Shown piece after piece: positions 8,358-16,465 of a stretch of DNA of 64,000 nt (positions are counted from its first letter, which is position 1; each line of letters opens with the position of its first letter). The translations under genes and the position numbers were made by a program. Below the pieces are notes generated by a model. It worked only from the letters and a program-made list of their open reading frames with translations. It ran no database searches and was not told where the DNA came from. The stretch comes from Pseudalkalibacillus decolorationis (GTDB lineage Bacteria > Bacillota > Bacilli > Bacillales > Fictibacillaceae), in assembly GCF_024609785.1 (NCBI RefSeq), contig NZ_JANHJQ010000011.1, positions 105,986 through 169,985 on the forward strand, read 5' to 3'.

Positions 8358-9263
8358 ATGATGTTGAGAATAGAACGAGTTGAAGTTGTGCTAAACCCCA
8401 AAGCCGGTAACGATAAACTTCATAAACAATTAGACCAAATACTTGCTACTCTTGAGCATCATTTTCCATTTGTGAATTTATACAAAACACAAGACCAGGG
8501 TGATGCCGCACGTCGAATTGAACAAATAGGAGAAGATGTTGACCTTGTTATTGGTGCGGGTGGAGATGGGACGATCTATGAATTAATCAATGCTCTTGCA
8601 CCGCTTGATAAAAGGCCAGCATTCGGAATTATCCCTGCAGGTACATGTAATGATTTTTCAAGAGCACTCGGAATTTCACAGAACCCTTTAATTGCTACAG
8701 AACAAATTTGCGAGCAACAATTCAGAGCAATTGATGTTGGAAAATGCGAACATCAGTATTTTTTAAATTTCTGGGGAATCGGTCTTATCACAGATGTATC
8801 AACCAATATTGATCCTAAAGTGAAGGAAAGCCTCGGACGGCTTTCCTATTACTTAAGTGTTTTTCAAACGGTCAATGAAGAGAAACCGTTTCACCTCCGG
8901 ATTGAATCAAAGGAATGCAGCTATGAAGGGGATGCTTCGATGGTACTTGTCGGAAACGGTCCATTTACTGGTGGCATACGCGCCTTCTTCCCAGGGTCTG
9001 ATATTGAGGACGGTAAATTGGAAGTGCTTGTTGTCGAATCAAGTCGTCTGCAGACTTTTTGGGATATACTCCGGGCTAAGGTGATGAACAATGTTCCAAA
9101 CAACGAGGGAATATTATACTTTCAAACGGAAGAGGTTTCAATAAAAACAAAGCCACAGAGAACCATCGATTGTGACGGAGAACGCACCTTTCAGACACCT
9201 TCAACGATTTCCATATTACCAGCACATATTAACGTCGCGGTTGGAGAATATCCCGTTAAATAA
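8358..9263 (+). CDS. Diacylglycerol/lipid kinase family protein (DgkB/BmrU/YtlR type)
   Basis: A 301-residue member of the diacylglycerol kinase catalytic family. The nucleotide-binding motif GAGGDGTIYE is at residues 66-75, the LNPKAGN segment is at 12-18, and the PAGTCNDFSRALG motif is at 93-105; the C-terminal beta-sandwich is complete. Such proteins phosphorylate diacylglycerol or another lipid at the membrane surface using ATP. The frame is open back to 8244 but that part is the A2 repeat; AAGGAAGTGAAG positions the start at the ATG at 8358. The exact substrate and the best B. subtilis counterpart (dgkB, bmrU or ytlR) cannot be settled by eye. It appears monocistronic, with a strong terminator 67 bases after the stop. 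Confidence 0.85.
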   Translation: MMLRIERVEVVLNPKAGNDKLHKQLDQILATLEHHFPFVNLYKTQDQGDAARRIEQIGEDVDLVIGAGGDGTIYELINALAPLDKRPAFGIIPAGTCNDFSRALGISQNPLIATEQICEQQFRAIDVGKCEHQYFLNFWGIGLITDVSTNIDPKVKESLGRLSYYLSVFQTVNEEKPFHLRIESKECSYEGDASMVLVGNGPFTGGIRAFFPGSDIEDGKLEVLVVESSRLQTFWDILRAKVMNNVPNNEGILYFQTEEVSIKTKPQRTIDCDGERTFQTPSTISILPAHINVAVGEYPVK

Positions 9264-9329
9264 CGGAGCAAAAACATAGACAGACGTGTAGTTGAGATGT
9301 TTTCCTCCACGCGAGCTTCTCTTGGATAA

Positions 9330-9368
9330 AAAGATGGTCCACTTTGTACTACTGTGGACCATCTTTTT
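9330..9368 (+). terminator. Terminator of the lipid kinase gene
   Basis: AAAGATGGTCCA and TGGACCATCTTT form a 12-bp stem with an 11-base loop, followed by TTTTTTC. A classic intrinsic terminator. Confidence 0.85.
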
Positions 9369-9376
9369 TCACAAGT

Positions 9377-9590
9377 AAAGAAAGTATAACTTTTTGATGC
9401 ATAGATGTAATGTCTAGTTGCAGCGCCCAGGTGTTCGAGGTCGCTTCGATTCTTTCCACAAACACAAAAAGCGTGTTATGTTGCAGAATCTCCAGCGCTT
9501 GTACCACAGGCATAAGGGCAACTAAGGTAATCGCCTTAGCGTTTACCAAGTTTTCTTTATCACACCTGAACAGGGCGCTTCCGCTTTTCT
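9377..9590 (-). repeat. Family A repeat (A2) with an inserted B-like module
   Basis: Read on the minus strand it is an A2 copy in which the junction AGGTGTGA|CAAGCGCTGG is opened by about 60 bases beginning TAAAGAAAACTTGG, which resembles the left part of family B. The copy at 21539 is interrupted at the same place. Confidence 0.85.
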
Positions 9591-9710
9591 ATGATGTCTA
9601 GCTCCAGCACCCAGCCACTTGGATAACTTCAGACCTCCTGCGGCGGCGACAGCCTCCTCGTCGGTCTTCCAGTGACCTTCGTGGCTAGACAGGGCGCTTG
9701 CGCTTTTCTT
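9591..9710 (-). repeat. Family A repeat, plain subtype
   Basis: Minus-strand copy GAAAAGCGCAAGCGCCC ... CACGAAGGTCACTGGAAGACC ... GTCGCCGCCGCAGGAGG ... GGGTGCTGGAGCTAGACAT, adjacent head-to-tail with the A2 copy at 9377-9590. It lacks the usual TTTATACTTTCTT tail. Confidence 0.88.
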
Positions 9711-9727
9711 AAAGTCTATCTATTCTG

Positions 9728-10063
9728 TTAACCCACCATTCGAACGAGCATATGAGCGAGCATGTGCTGCTGTTCTTTATTCCCTGCGTGCCAGAGCTCG
9801 TGTAGCAATTTCTCTTCACGGTTTCTCGGATCTTCATTTTCAGCAAGGTAGGATGCTACTTTTTCCGCCGCTTGCGCTAATTTCTCCTCTGACATTCCCA
9901 TCTTTTCACCTAGTCGAACTCGTTTACCTAGATATTCTTTAAATGAATCAAAGTTTTGCAGAATATCGTCTCGTTCTTCAGCTGGAATCCGGTTTACTGT
10001 TGAAGATACTTCATCAACATGGACCTTTTCATCTTTATCAACCATATGATTTTTTTCATTCAT
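9728..10063 (-). CDS. DUF3243 family protein
   Basis: A 111-residue soluble protein of unknown function. The region from residue 36 on (FDSFKEYLGKRVRLGEKMGMSEEKLAQ ... NREEKLLHELWHAG ... HMLAHMLVRMV) matches the DUF3243 family as I know it from Bacillus YmfJ. The first 35 residues are charged and probably disordered. The ATG is preceded by GGAGGAAATAGAT. It lies 15 bases downstream of the DJ-1-type gene, so the two are likely one operon. No catalytic residues can be named. Confidence 0.75.
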   Translation of the reverse strand: MNEKNHMVDKDEKVHVDEVSSTVNRIPAEERDDILQNFDSFKEYLGKRVRLGEKMGMSEEKLAQAAEKVASYLAENEDPRNREEKLLHELWHAGNKEQQHMLAHMLVRMVG

Positions 10064-10078
10064 ATCTATTTCCTCCTA

Positions 10079-10612
10079 TTATTTTCTGATATGCATCTTT
10101 ACATATTTTAAAATTTTCTTTGTCTCTTCAATAAATGCTGGAAGATCATCAGGCTCTCGACTCGTAACGAGGTTTCCGCCACAAACAACAACGGGCTCAT
10201 CAAATACATTGGCACCAGCAAGTTTCAGATCCATTTGTATTGATTTATAGCCTGTAATGTTACGACCCTTTAATACGTCTGCTGTGATTAAGAGTTGCGG
10301 CCCATGGCAAATAGCAAAAATCGGTTTGTTTCTATAAACGAACTTTTTTGCGAATTCTACAAAACGATCATCTGCCCTTAAAATATCTGGGGAAAAGCCA
10401 CCTGGTATGAACAAAGCATCGTTGTCATTTTCATCAGCCTGGTCAATTGTTTGATCAACTTTCACGGTCGCTTTACCCTGTTTTCCAGTCACCTCATTCT
10501 TCTCTGTGCCAATAACGGATAATTCATGCCCTGCCTCCTTATATACATGAGCAGGATCGGTATACTCCACATCTTCAAACATATCAGTCAAAACTACTGC
10601 AATTTTACTCAT
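10079..10612 (-). CDS. DJ-1/PfpI family protein (YraA/YfkM-like deglycase or protease)
   Basis: A 177-residue, full-length single-domain DJ-1/PfpI protein. The nucleophile elbow is AICHGPQLL with Cys102 and adjacent His103; the acidic partner is in EDVEYT (Glu16). The ALFIPGGFSPDILR stretch at 66-79 completes the active-site wall. Members of this group remove glyoxal adducts from proteins or act as stress proteins in the cytoplasm; which activity applies here is not visible. It heads a two-gene unit with the DUF3243 gene. The ribosome-binding site (ACAGAGAG) is weak. YraA and YfkM of B. subtilis are both plausible counterparts, so I give no symbol. Confidence 0.85.
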   Translation of the reverse strand: MSKIAVVLTDMFEDVEYTDPAHVYKEAGHELSVIGTEKNEVTGKQGKATVKVDQTIDQADENDNDALFIPGGFSPDILRADDRFVEFAKKFVYRNKPIFAICHGPQLLITADVLKGRNITGYKSIQMDLKLAGANVFDEPVVVCGGNLVTSREPDDLPAFIEETKKILKYVKMHIRK

Positions 10613-10634
10613 CTCTCTGTTTCACAACCCTTCT

Positions 10635-10724
10635 AAAGAACTTGGCAAAGCCAAAGCCTTTGGCGCCGGCTGAGCCTTAGTTGCGCTTATACTATAGAAA
10701 GTATTTTTATACTTTCTTAACGTG
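10635..10724 (+). repeat. Family B repeat
   Basis: Variant B copy: AAAGAACTTGGCAAAGCC... GCCGGCTGAGCCTTAGTTGCGC ... then the GAAAGTAT/ATACTTTC hairpin and TTAACGTG. Confidence 0.88.
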
Positions 10725-10821
10725 TTAAAAATGGGACTGGTTGTCCTTTTCCCGATATCGTTAAGGTTAAACCTATGAACCAGTCACAAGAGAATGGATC
10801 AAGGTCCCAATAATTAATTAG

Positions 10822-10847
10822 GTTTATTATCAAAAAGGAACGGGTAC
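10822..10847 (+). promoter_or_regulatory. Candidate sigma-B (general stress) promoter for the ferritin-like gene
   Basis: GTTTAT (10822-10827), 14 bases, GGGTAC (10842-10847). The sigma-B consensus is GTTTAA-N12-15-GGGTAT, so each half matches at 5 of 6. The start would lie about 45 bases before the ATG. Ferritin-like and Dps proteins are common sigma-B targets, which is consistent but not proof. Confidence 0.45.
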
Positions 10848-10898
10848 ATTATATACGGGACATCAGAATACTTTTTAGTTGGAAAGGATGAAGTAAAA

Positions 10899-11333
10899 AT
10901 GGACAAAGAACTACAAGAACTAATTGATGGATTAAACGAAGACCTTGCTCACGAATATTCGGCAGTAATCATGTATACGTATAATGCTGCTGTCGTTTCA
11001 GGAATGTATCGACAGGTGCTAAAGCCCTTCTTCCAAGATGAAATTGCTGATGAACAAAGTCACGCATTATACTTATCTGAAAAAATAAGTACACTAGGTG
11101 GTAATCCAACGACTACCCCTGCAGAAGTAAAGCAGCTTACAGACGTTCGACAAATGATTGAGGAAGCACGTAAATCTGAAAAAGAAACGATTGAGCGTTA
11201 TGAGCAAAGAAAAGAACAAGCTGCAAACCTGAAAATGACGGAACTTGTGGTTAAGTTAGAAGACTTAATCGCAGACGAAACTCATCATATGGAAGAAATG
11301 GGTCACTTACTGAACGACCCTCGTTTATCATAA
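10899..11333 (+). CDS. Ferritin-like (Dps/bacterioferritin-type) protein
   Basis: A 144-residue all-helical protein of the ferritin-like fold. Candidate di-iron ligands are visible: Glu19 in LAHEYSA, Glu52 and His55 in DEQSHA, and Glu127 and His130 in DETHHMEE, i.e. two ExxH pairs. This is typical of ferritin-like proteins that oxidise and store iron or protect DNA from peroxide. RBS GGAAAGGATGAAG lies before the ATG. A possible sigma-B promoter is upstream and a strong two-way terminator follows. It is not an MrgA/Dps by length and motif spacing; the exact subgroup is uncertain. Confidence 0.8.
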   Translation: MDKELQELIDGLNEDLAHEYSAVIMYTYNAAVVSGMYRQVLKPFFQDEIADEQSHALYLSEKISTLGGNPTTTPAEVKQLTDVRQMIEEARKSEKETIERYEQRKEQAANLKMTELVVKLEDLIADETHHMEEMGHLLNDPRLS

Positions 11334-11360
11334 GTAATTGAGCACCCCCCTAATTTATAT

Positions 11361-11414
11361 AAATGGGACTGACCTAAGACATCTAGAAAAACCGATGTTA
11401 AGTCAGTCCCATTT
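11361..11414. terminator. Bidirectional terminator between the ferritin-like gene and ecsC
   Basis: AAATGGGACTGAC and GTCAGTCCCATTT make a 13-bp stem, extended by TAAGACATC/GATGTTA in the loop. A/T runs flank both ends, so it can serve both convergent genes. Confidence 0.88.
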
Positions 11415-11415
11415 T

Positions 11416-12156
11416 CTAATTCATCCTTTTCTCTGATTCCAAATGTCGTAGTCGGAAGCAGTTTTTCGCTGTATTTCCGAGATCCTCGAGAAAGTGAAAG
11501 TTTGCGTAGGCTCCGACTATCGCTCCTAGACCTGGAAGCATCTGCAGCATTTTTATAAGATCGATATGATCTCGGTAGGTCATTTGAAACCTTTCCCAGT
11601 CCCACTCATCATTAATCGACTTCCCATAGCGAGCCGCATAATCCTCCCACTCTTTTATCGTTAAGAATGTTTCTTTTCGAACATCATCGTCTGAAAATGC
11701 TAATAAAAACACGTGTAACAGATAAATGCGCTCAGCATAATTCTTTGTATCATATCCATAAATCCGTGCCGCTTCAAAAAGGAATTTCATTTTAATCGCT
11801 AAAAGAAGAGGGAAATCTGCTAGTCCAAGTAAAATCCCACCAGCACCCGTACCTGCCCCCTCAGCCATCGCCGTTTTTTTGAACGTTTTTTGTTTTTCTA
11901 CTAATAGCTGATCCCGCTCCTCTAATGACATCCCAATAATCGGCAATCTTTTCGTTGTGAATTCCGACCCTGACAGTGTAGCCTGAACCATGTGGCGGAT
12001 ACTATTTGTAATCGTCTCTTGAATACGATCTGGTATCACTTTATTAATTCGCTCTTGGACGCGTTTCGCCGTACGTTTATAGATTGGAGACCGCTTTAAC
12101 ATCTCCTTCTCCCAATCGATTAATTCCTGCATCACTTTTTCCTCATATACTCCCAT
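11416..12156 (-). CDS. ecsC: EcsC family protein
   Basis: A 246-residue protein, third gene of the ecs operon. It shows the EcsC-family glycine-rich helical segment MAEGAGTGAGGILLGLADFPLLLAIKMKFLFEAA (about residues 96-130), a likely membrane-associated hairpin, and LPGLGAIVGAYANFHFLEDLG near 207. Its biochemical role is unknown even in B. subtilis. The ATG follows GAGGGTGCA. It sits 21 bases after ecsB. Convergent with the ferritin-like gene across a shared terminator. Confidence 0.9.
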   Translation of the reverse strand: MGVYEEKVMQELIDWEKEMLKRSPIYKRTAKRVQERINKVIPDRIQETITNSIRHMVQATLSGSEFTTKRLPIIGMSLEERDQLLVEKQKTFKKTAMAEGAGTGAGGILLGLADFPLLLAIKMKFLFEAARIYGYDTKNYAERIYLLHVFLLAFSDDDVRKETFLTIKEWEDYAARYGKSINDEWDWERFQMTYRDHIDLIKMLQMLPGLGAIVGAYANFHFLEDLGNTAKNCFRLRHLESEKRMN

Positions 12157-12177
12157 TGCACCCTCACGACTCCCCGT

Positions 12178-13407
12178 TTACTTACTTAAGACAAACCGCT
12201 TACTTAATTGTTTTTTCAGTCTGATTTTCACAAAAATTAGAACAACCAGTAACCCTAAAACCAATACGATGAGAGATTGGATTAGAGAATAGTGATTGAA
12301 ATAACTTACTATCGTATAAATCATCGTTTGTATAACTAATAATCGAAAAAGAAGCTGTTGAAATGCATAGAACTGAAGTCCTTGAGAGACCGGGTACAGA
12401 TTCACCCAAACCTTTGCATCAAAATGTGGCCAAAGTGTTGTTAGTTGAAGGGCAGTCATATAGATAAACAGGACTCCAAACCCCCATAGGAGAAAACCTT
12501 CTGATAAAAAGTATACAAGCACAGCTCCTACCAAGGTTAGGCGAAAATAGATTCCTAAATAATCATTTGACCTTATGAACGCTCTCGTATACATATATGC
12601 ATGCACCCGTTCGCGTTTACCGCTCAGGATAGGAATCAAGAAATTGGCCCACCTTCTCTCTCTCACTCTCCTACTTATGCTAGGCACCTCAACAAACATA
12701 TTTGCTATTCGGTAAAAAAACATTAACGACTCTGATTCTAGATCAATCAATCTCTCCCATTTCAGCGGATGCTCATTTGCTAGTTTTCTATACATGACAA
12801 GATAAAGGACACAGATAGCAATTAGTAACCCCGCTGTTAACAGCCAGCGCTGATCTAAGATTGTATACAAGAGAAACAGACTAGTCGTACCTCGGACAAA
12901 TGGTGACAACTGTTTAAATCGATTGTTCGGCAATCGCAGCTCTTCCCATATTGAAAGCAAGTTCCAGCCTTTCAACAAAATAACTAGCAGCAAACTACCG
13001 AGATAGATAGTAATATCCCCTGTAATTTGTGAAAAGTATAAGGGACCCAACACGAGAAAAATAACCACAATCACAAATGATTGCACGATAAAAGAGTACA
13101 CTAGAGACCGCTGAAAATAAGGCTTCAACCTTTGCTCAGCGGACAACAAAAAGATTGAATCTGGCGGTTTGATAAATGTACGTATGCTCCCCTTCAAGAC
13201 AAAAAATAACAATACAATCGTCATCAATTCCACTGCAGGAAAGTTTTTGGGAAGTGCTTGAATTAAAATACTGTAGTAATAGCTCCCGAGTATGAATGAA
13301 ACATAGACCGAGAACAGGAATCCACTATTTCCTATGTACCGTAAATACCTAATAGCCATCATCCAGTAACTATTGGCACGTTCTTTCCATAAAGATTTAG
13401 GATCCAT
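12178..13407 (-). CDS. ecsB: ABC transporter permease EcsB
   Basis: A 409-residue integral membrane protein with about eight to ten hydrophobic segments, matching EcsB in length and context. It partners the EcsA ATPase; loss of Ecs in B. subtilis impairs protein secretion and regulated intramembrane proteolysis by RasP. Substrate unknown. The ATG at 13407 lies 3 bases after the ecsA stop with GAGGAG at good spacing inside the end of ecsA, so translation is probably coupled. No motif beyond the membrane topology can be assigned. Confidence 0.9.
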   Translation of the reverse strand: MDPKSLWKERANSYWMMAIRYLRYIGNSGFLFSVYVSFILGSYYYSILIQALPKNFPAVELMTIVLLFFVLKGSIRTFIKPPDSIFLLSAEQRLKPYFQRSLVYSFIVQSFVIVVIFLVLGPLYFSQITGDITIYLGSLLLVILLKGWNLLSIWEELRLPNNRFKQLSPFVRGTTSLFLLYTILDQRWLLTAGLLIAICVLYLVMYRKLANEHPLKWERLIDLESESLMFFYRIANMFVEVPSISRRVRERRWANFLIPILSGKRERVHAYMYTRAFIRSNDYLGIYFRLTLVGAVLVYFLSEGFLLWGFGVLFIYMTALQLTTLWPHFDAKVWVNLYPVSQGLQFYAFQQLLFRLLVIQTMIYTIVSYFNHYSLIQSLIVLVLGLLVVLIFVKIRLKKQLSKRFVLSK

Positions 13408-13410
13408 TAT

Positions 13411-14160
13411 TTAAACTCCTCTAGTTATCTTTACGTAGATTTCATCTAGTGTCGCATTCGGCATCTTCATTTTTTGCTGAATTTCCTCAAGTGTACCGAT
13501 TTCAAGAATCCTGCCTTCATGTAAAATTACAAAACGATCACAATACCGTTCAGCTGTTGATAAAATATGTGTTGATAACAAAATGCCCGTTCCATTGTTT
13601 TTCACTTGGATTAATAAGTCAAGGAACGACTGAATGCCAAGCGGATCAAGCCCAACAAATGGTTCATCGACAACAAACAAAGAAGGCTGAATTAAGAAGG
13701 CACACATAATCATGACCTTCTGTCGCATCCCTTTTGAAAATTGGTTCGGAAACCATTTCGTTTTGTTTTCCATATGAAACTCTTTTAACAATGGATCGAC
13801 ACGCTTATGAAAATCGGCATCATCAATTTGATAAGCCATTGCGGTTAATTCAAGGTGTTCCCATAGTGTAAGTTCTTCGTACAATACGGGGGTTTCTGGT
13901 ATGTATGCTATTTCGGCACGATAGTGATCTGGTCCTTGCATTAATGTCTTTCCTTTTATTTGCACGGAACCTGAAATCGGCTCCATAAGACCGAGTATAT
14001 GTTTAATCGTTGTACTCTTACCTGCACCATTTAAGCCGATCAGCCCTACGATTTCACTTTCGTTCACATGAAAATTAAGACCATGTAATACCGGCTGTAG
14101 TTGACTGTATCCACCCGAAAGATTATTGATTTCAAGTACGTTAGTCATCTTGAACCCCAT
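13411..14160 (-). CDS. ecsA: ABC transporter ATP-binding protein EcsA
   Basis: A 249-residue ABC ATPase. Walker A GLNGAGKST (about 42-50), Q-loop in AYIPETP, signature QFSKGMRQK (about 141-149), Walker B LFVVDEPFVGLDP (about 161-173) and the switch histidine in LLSTHIL are all intact. It energises EcsB. The annotated ATG at 14160 has no clear RBS; an in-frame ATG at 14148 (MTNVLEI) preceded by GGGGTT is an equally good start and better fits the family N-terminus. ecsA-B-C is tightly packed and divergent from hit, as in B. subtilis. Confidence 0.95.
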   Translation of the reverse strand: MGFKMTNVLEINNLSGGYSQLQPVLHGLNFHVNESEIVGLIGLNGAGKSTTIKHILGLMEPISGSVQIKGKTLMQGPDHYRAEIAYIPETPVLYEELTLWEHLELTAMAYQIDDADFHKRVDPLLKEFHMENKTKWFPNQFSKGMRQKVMIMCAFLIQPSLFVVDEPFVGLDPLGIQSFLDLLIQVKNNGTGILLSTHILSTAERYCDRFVILHEGRILEIGTLEEIQQKMKMPNATLDEIYVKITRGV

Positions 14161-14461
14161 TTCTATTCGTTTGTTTCTATTCTAACAAATTTACCCGAGT
14201 TTAGACGTGTTGTCATTTAAAGTTCATTGTATGAATCTGAATAAAGATGGCTATGATGAACAGTGAAGAAGGTATCCCCCCTTCTTCCAGAGAAAAGAGA
14301 AAGAGATTTCTGTTGTATTTCCAACTTCCATGGAGAGTTATTTACAGCGTATGGCTGTAAGTAAATTCGTTTATCGACGTCTCTCCATACAACAGCAATG
14401 GCCACTTTCCCAAGCCATTGTTCATTATCTCATATTTCTCTTTTCTTCTCTGACCTCTCCG

Positions 14462-14490
14462 GGGCTGACAAAAATAAGTCAGCCCTATTT
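14462..14490. terminator. Short hairpin terminator in the ecsA-hit intergenic region
   Basis: AGGGCTGAC-like GGGCTGAC and GTCAGCCC (8-9 bp) around AAAAATAA, followed by TATTTTC. No gene clearly feeds into it on either strand; an ORF of 62 codons at 14217-14405 (minus) lacks an RBS. The rest of the 14161-14789 gap is filled by two family B repeats. Confidence 0.5.
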
Positions 14491-14491
14491 T

Positions 14492-14584
14492 CACGTTAAG
14501 AAAGTATAAAAATACTTTCTATAGTATAAGCGCAACTACGGCTCTGACTTCGCCTAAACGCTCGGCAATCGCCGAGTTTTCTTT
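14492..14584 (-). repeat. Family B repeat, first of a tandem pair
   Basis: Minus-strand B copy with CACGTTAAGAAAGTAT at its 14492 end (reverse complement of the standard 3' end). The internal module (GCCGAG...CTCGGC) differs from the 4.7-kb copies. Confidence 0.88.
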
Positions 14585-14585
14585 A

Positions 14586-14676
14586 CACGTTAAGAAAGTA
14601 TAAATACTTTCTATAGTATAAGCGCAACTACGGCTCTGACTTCGCCTAAAGGCTCGGCAATCGCCGAGTTTTCTTT
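14586..14676 (-). repeat. Family B repeat, second of a tandem pair
   Basis: Nearly identical direct duplicate of 14492-14584, one base apart, differing at an internal A/G and in hairpin loop length. Confidence 0.88.
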
Positions 14677-14695
14677 ATCTGTTTACAGATCCCTA

Positions 14696-14704
14696 TGATA
14701 CAAT
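14696..14704 (+). promoter_or_regulatory. Candidate extended -10 promoter element for hit
   Basis: TGATACAAT contains a TGn extension directly before TACAAT (5 of 6 to the sigma-A -10). No good -35 is seen at 17 bases, which is typical of extended -10 promoters. It is about 85 bases upstream of hit. Confidence 0.35.
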
Positions 14705-14789
14705 GAACAGTAAAGTGAGGCGTCCTATTTTTTACGCGACGTACCATGTTATTTTAAAATGAAAACGACCTGAAAGGTGTGTGTAACGA

Positions 14790-15212
14790 ATGGAAGATTG
14801 TATTTTTTGTAAGATTATTAACGGTGAAATACCCTCATCAAAGATCTATGAGGATGAACACGTGCTAGCTTTTCTCGACATCAGCCAGGTTACAAAAGGA
14901 CACACCCTAGTGATCCCAAAAGAACACCATAAGGATATTTATGAATTACCTTCACAGGTTGCTGAACGAATCTATTCAGTCATCCCGAAGATTTCAAACT
15001 CGATTAAGCATGTATTTCAGCCGATTGGACTTAACTTATTGAACAACAATGAAGAACCAGCAGGTCAGACTGTTTTCCATTATCATGTACATATTTTACC
15101 TCGTTACAGAAAAGGTGATGGATTCGGTACTATTTGGAAATCTCATCAAGAAGAATATTCTTCAGACGACCTGCAAAATATTGCAAGTCAAATTTCTGAA
15201 GGTATCTCATAG
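14790..15212 (+). CDS. hit: HIT family nucleotide-binding protein Hit
   Basis: A 140-residue histidine-triad hydrolase. It begins CIFCKIINGEIPSSKIYEDE, the standard HIT N-terminus with a CxxC, and carries the triad HYHVHILPR near residues 98-106. Such proteins hydrolyse adenosine phosphoramidates or other nucleotide conjugates in the cytoplasm. RBS AAAGGTGTG precedes the ATG. It is divergent from ecsABC as in B. subtilis and ends at a shared terminator. Confidence 0.95.
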   Translation: MEDCIFCKIINGEIPSSKIYEDEHVLAFLDISQVTKGHTLVIPKEHHKDIYELPSQVAERIYSVIPKISNSIKHVFQPIGLNLLNNNEEPAGQTVFHYHVHILPRYRKGDGFGTIWKSHQEEYSSDDLQNIASQISEGIS

Positions 15213-15234
15213 TTATATCGATTAGTAGCTAGTA

Positions 15235-15262
15235 GAAGGATTTCCGTAATCGGAAATCCTTC
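15235..15262. terminator. Bidirectional terminator between hit and the next gene
   Basis: Perfect 12-bp stem GAAGGATTTCCG/CGGAAATCCTTC with a TAAT loop. It reaches into the stop codon of the convergent minus-strand gene. Tracts after it are only moderately T-rich. Confidence 0.7.
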
Positions 15263-16199
15263 ATTTATTCGAGTAAATAGACAGGTATTCTTTTATTTGA
15301 GCCGATTTACTCGTTAACAGCGAACGCTTAAGGCCGCCACATGTTCTGACAATCTCAGGTTCGTTCCAATCTGGATGGTCAAACTGCGAATCAAACTGCT
15401 TTAACCATTGCTGCATTTCCCGATAAAATGATGTGTTCCAACGAAGCTGGTGGATGAACTCTTCTCTCGTACCAGGAAACCCAACATTTTGTTTGACTTT
15501 ATTAAGCATATCGGCTTGCCACATTGATGTTAAACTCGACTCTCCTTTTATATCTGGGAAGCGGTACCAACAGCCTTCCACCTCTAATGCATGAGGATAA
15601 TAATAGGCATAAACACTGCCAAACTGTTCCCCATTTGCTGTTAGTAACTTCTGTCCTTGGTGTTCGCGAAGGACATAGCCACCCTCTGTTCGATTCATGT
15701 GCTCAAGTTGTTCAGGATCGACAAATGTCAGCCAAATTTCAGTAAGTGCATTTTTTACAGGTGCAATTATTGCCGGCAATGATCCATATGGTGCTAAAAA
15801 TGATCCATAAACAATATCCGAATCAGACATCGCACCACGTAAACAAAGTACGAAATCATTCAGACCCTTATTGAGATTAAACTTGTAGCTTAGTTGTGCA
15901 AGACAAATATTCGATCCGTATGCAACGAGTGGAACCCGTTCTTCCAATGGGGATAGTTCTTGATCATGCAAGAAATCACCGATGGACCTCTTATAACTTG
16001 CTTGTTCAGCAAACGATCCCTGTAACGATGAAGAATCTGAATACTCTACTACAAGGTCCTCAATAGAAACCCCTTTTTGTTCAACAATCCGGTGCGCTTT
16101 TCCTTCATAATAAATAAAAGATGAGTTCGGCCTTGGACCCGGATATATATCAGGGTGGTCATAAGGACTGACATTGATTGGCTTATTATCTCTATACAT
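15261..16199 (-). CDS. Uncharacterised protein with a gamma-glutamylcyclotransferase-like YGSN motif
   Basis: I do not recognise this 312-residue soluble protein with certainty. VAYGSNICLAQLSYKF (about 92-107) resembles the YGSN loop that binds substrate in gamma-glutamylcyclotransferase-fold proteins, and EQLEHMNRTEGG (about 159-170) resembles the family's acidic catalytic region, followed by VYAYYYP. The C-terminal 90 residues (tryptophan-rich, WNTSFYREMQQWLKQF) are outside that fold. Start ATG with AAGGGGGTTGCTTTC. It stands alone between hit and trpP and is not part of an obvious operon. The fold assignment is an inference from motifs. Confidence 0.6.
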   Translation of the reverse strand: MYRDNKPINVSPYDHPDIYPGPRPNSSFIYYEGKAHRIVEQKGVSIEDLVVEYSDSSSLQGSFAEQASYKRSIGDFLHDQELSPLEERVPLVAYGSNICLAQLSYKFNLNKGLNDFVLCLRGAMSDSDIVYGSFLAPYGSLPAIIAPVKNALTEIWLTFVDPEQLEHMNRTEGGYVLREHQGQKLLTANGEQFGSVYAYYYPHALEVEGCWYRFPDIKGESSLTSMWQADMLNKVKQNVGFPGTREEFIHQLRWNTSFYREMQQWLKQFDSQFDHPDWNEPEIVRTCGGLKRSLLTSKSAQIKEYLSIYSNK

Positions 16200-16354
16200 G
16201 AAAGCAACCCCCTTATATTACTTTTGTTACGTTAAGTATAAAGAATTTGCTGACGTCTAGCTATAAGTCAAATCATTTTGTCATTTCTGTTAATTGGCTA
16301 AATTGGTTCAGAAGAAATCGGAATGTTTTCGTATGGAGATTGGGTGAAAATCAC

Positions 16355-16383
16355 TTGTAAAAAAGCCGTTTAGCTGATAAAAT
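16355..16383 (+). promoter_or_regulatory. Candidate sigma-A promoter for trpP
   Basis: TTGTAA (16355-16360), 17 bases, TAAAAT (16378-16383). Transcription would begin near 16390, so the message includes the TRAP triplets. Confidence 0.55.
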
Positions 16384-16430
16384 ATTTACAACCGTTTTTA
16401 CTCGCATTAGGCGATAGCGCACTATTGGAG

Positions 16431-16464
16431 TAGACGAGTCGAGTTGAGAAGAGGAGAGGGTTAG
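16431..16464 (+). promoter_or_regulatory. TRAP-binding site overlapping the trpP ribosome-binding site
   Basis: Seven TAG/GAG triplets: TAG 16431, GAG 16436, 16441, 16446, 16451 and 16456, TAG 16462. Spacers are exactly 2 bases except the last (3). The tryptophan-activated RNA-binding attenuation protein binds NAG triplets spaced 2-3 bases apart. The array covers the GAGGAGAGGG ribosome-binding site and ends one base before the ATG at 16466, so bound TRAP would block translation. The same control is known for B. subtilis trpP (yhaG). Confidence 0.88.
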
Positions 16465-16465
16465 A

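Noticed and set aside
14217..14405. 62-codon ORF on the minus strand in the ecsA-hit gap
   Set aside because: It starts at a GTG with no ribosome-binding site, resembles no known protein, and the region is otherwise non-coding.
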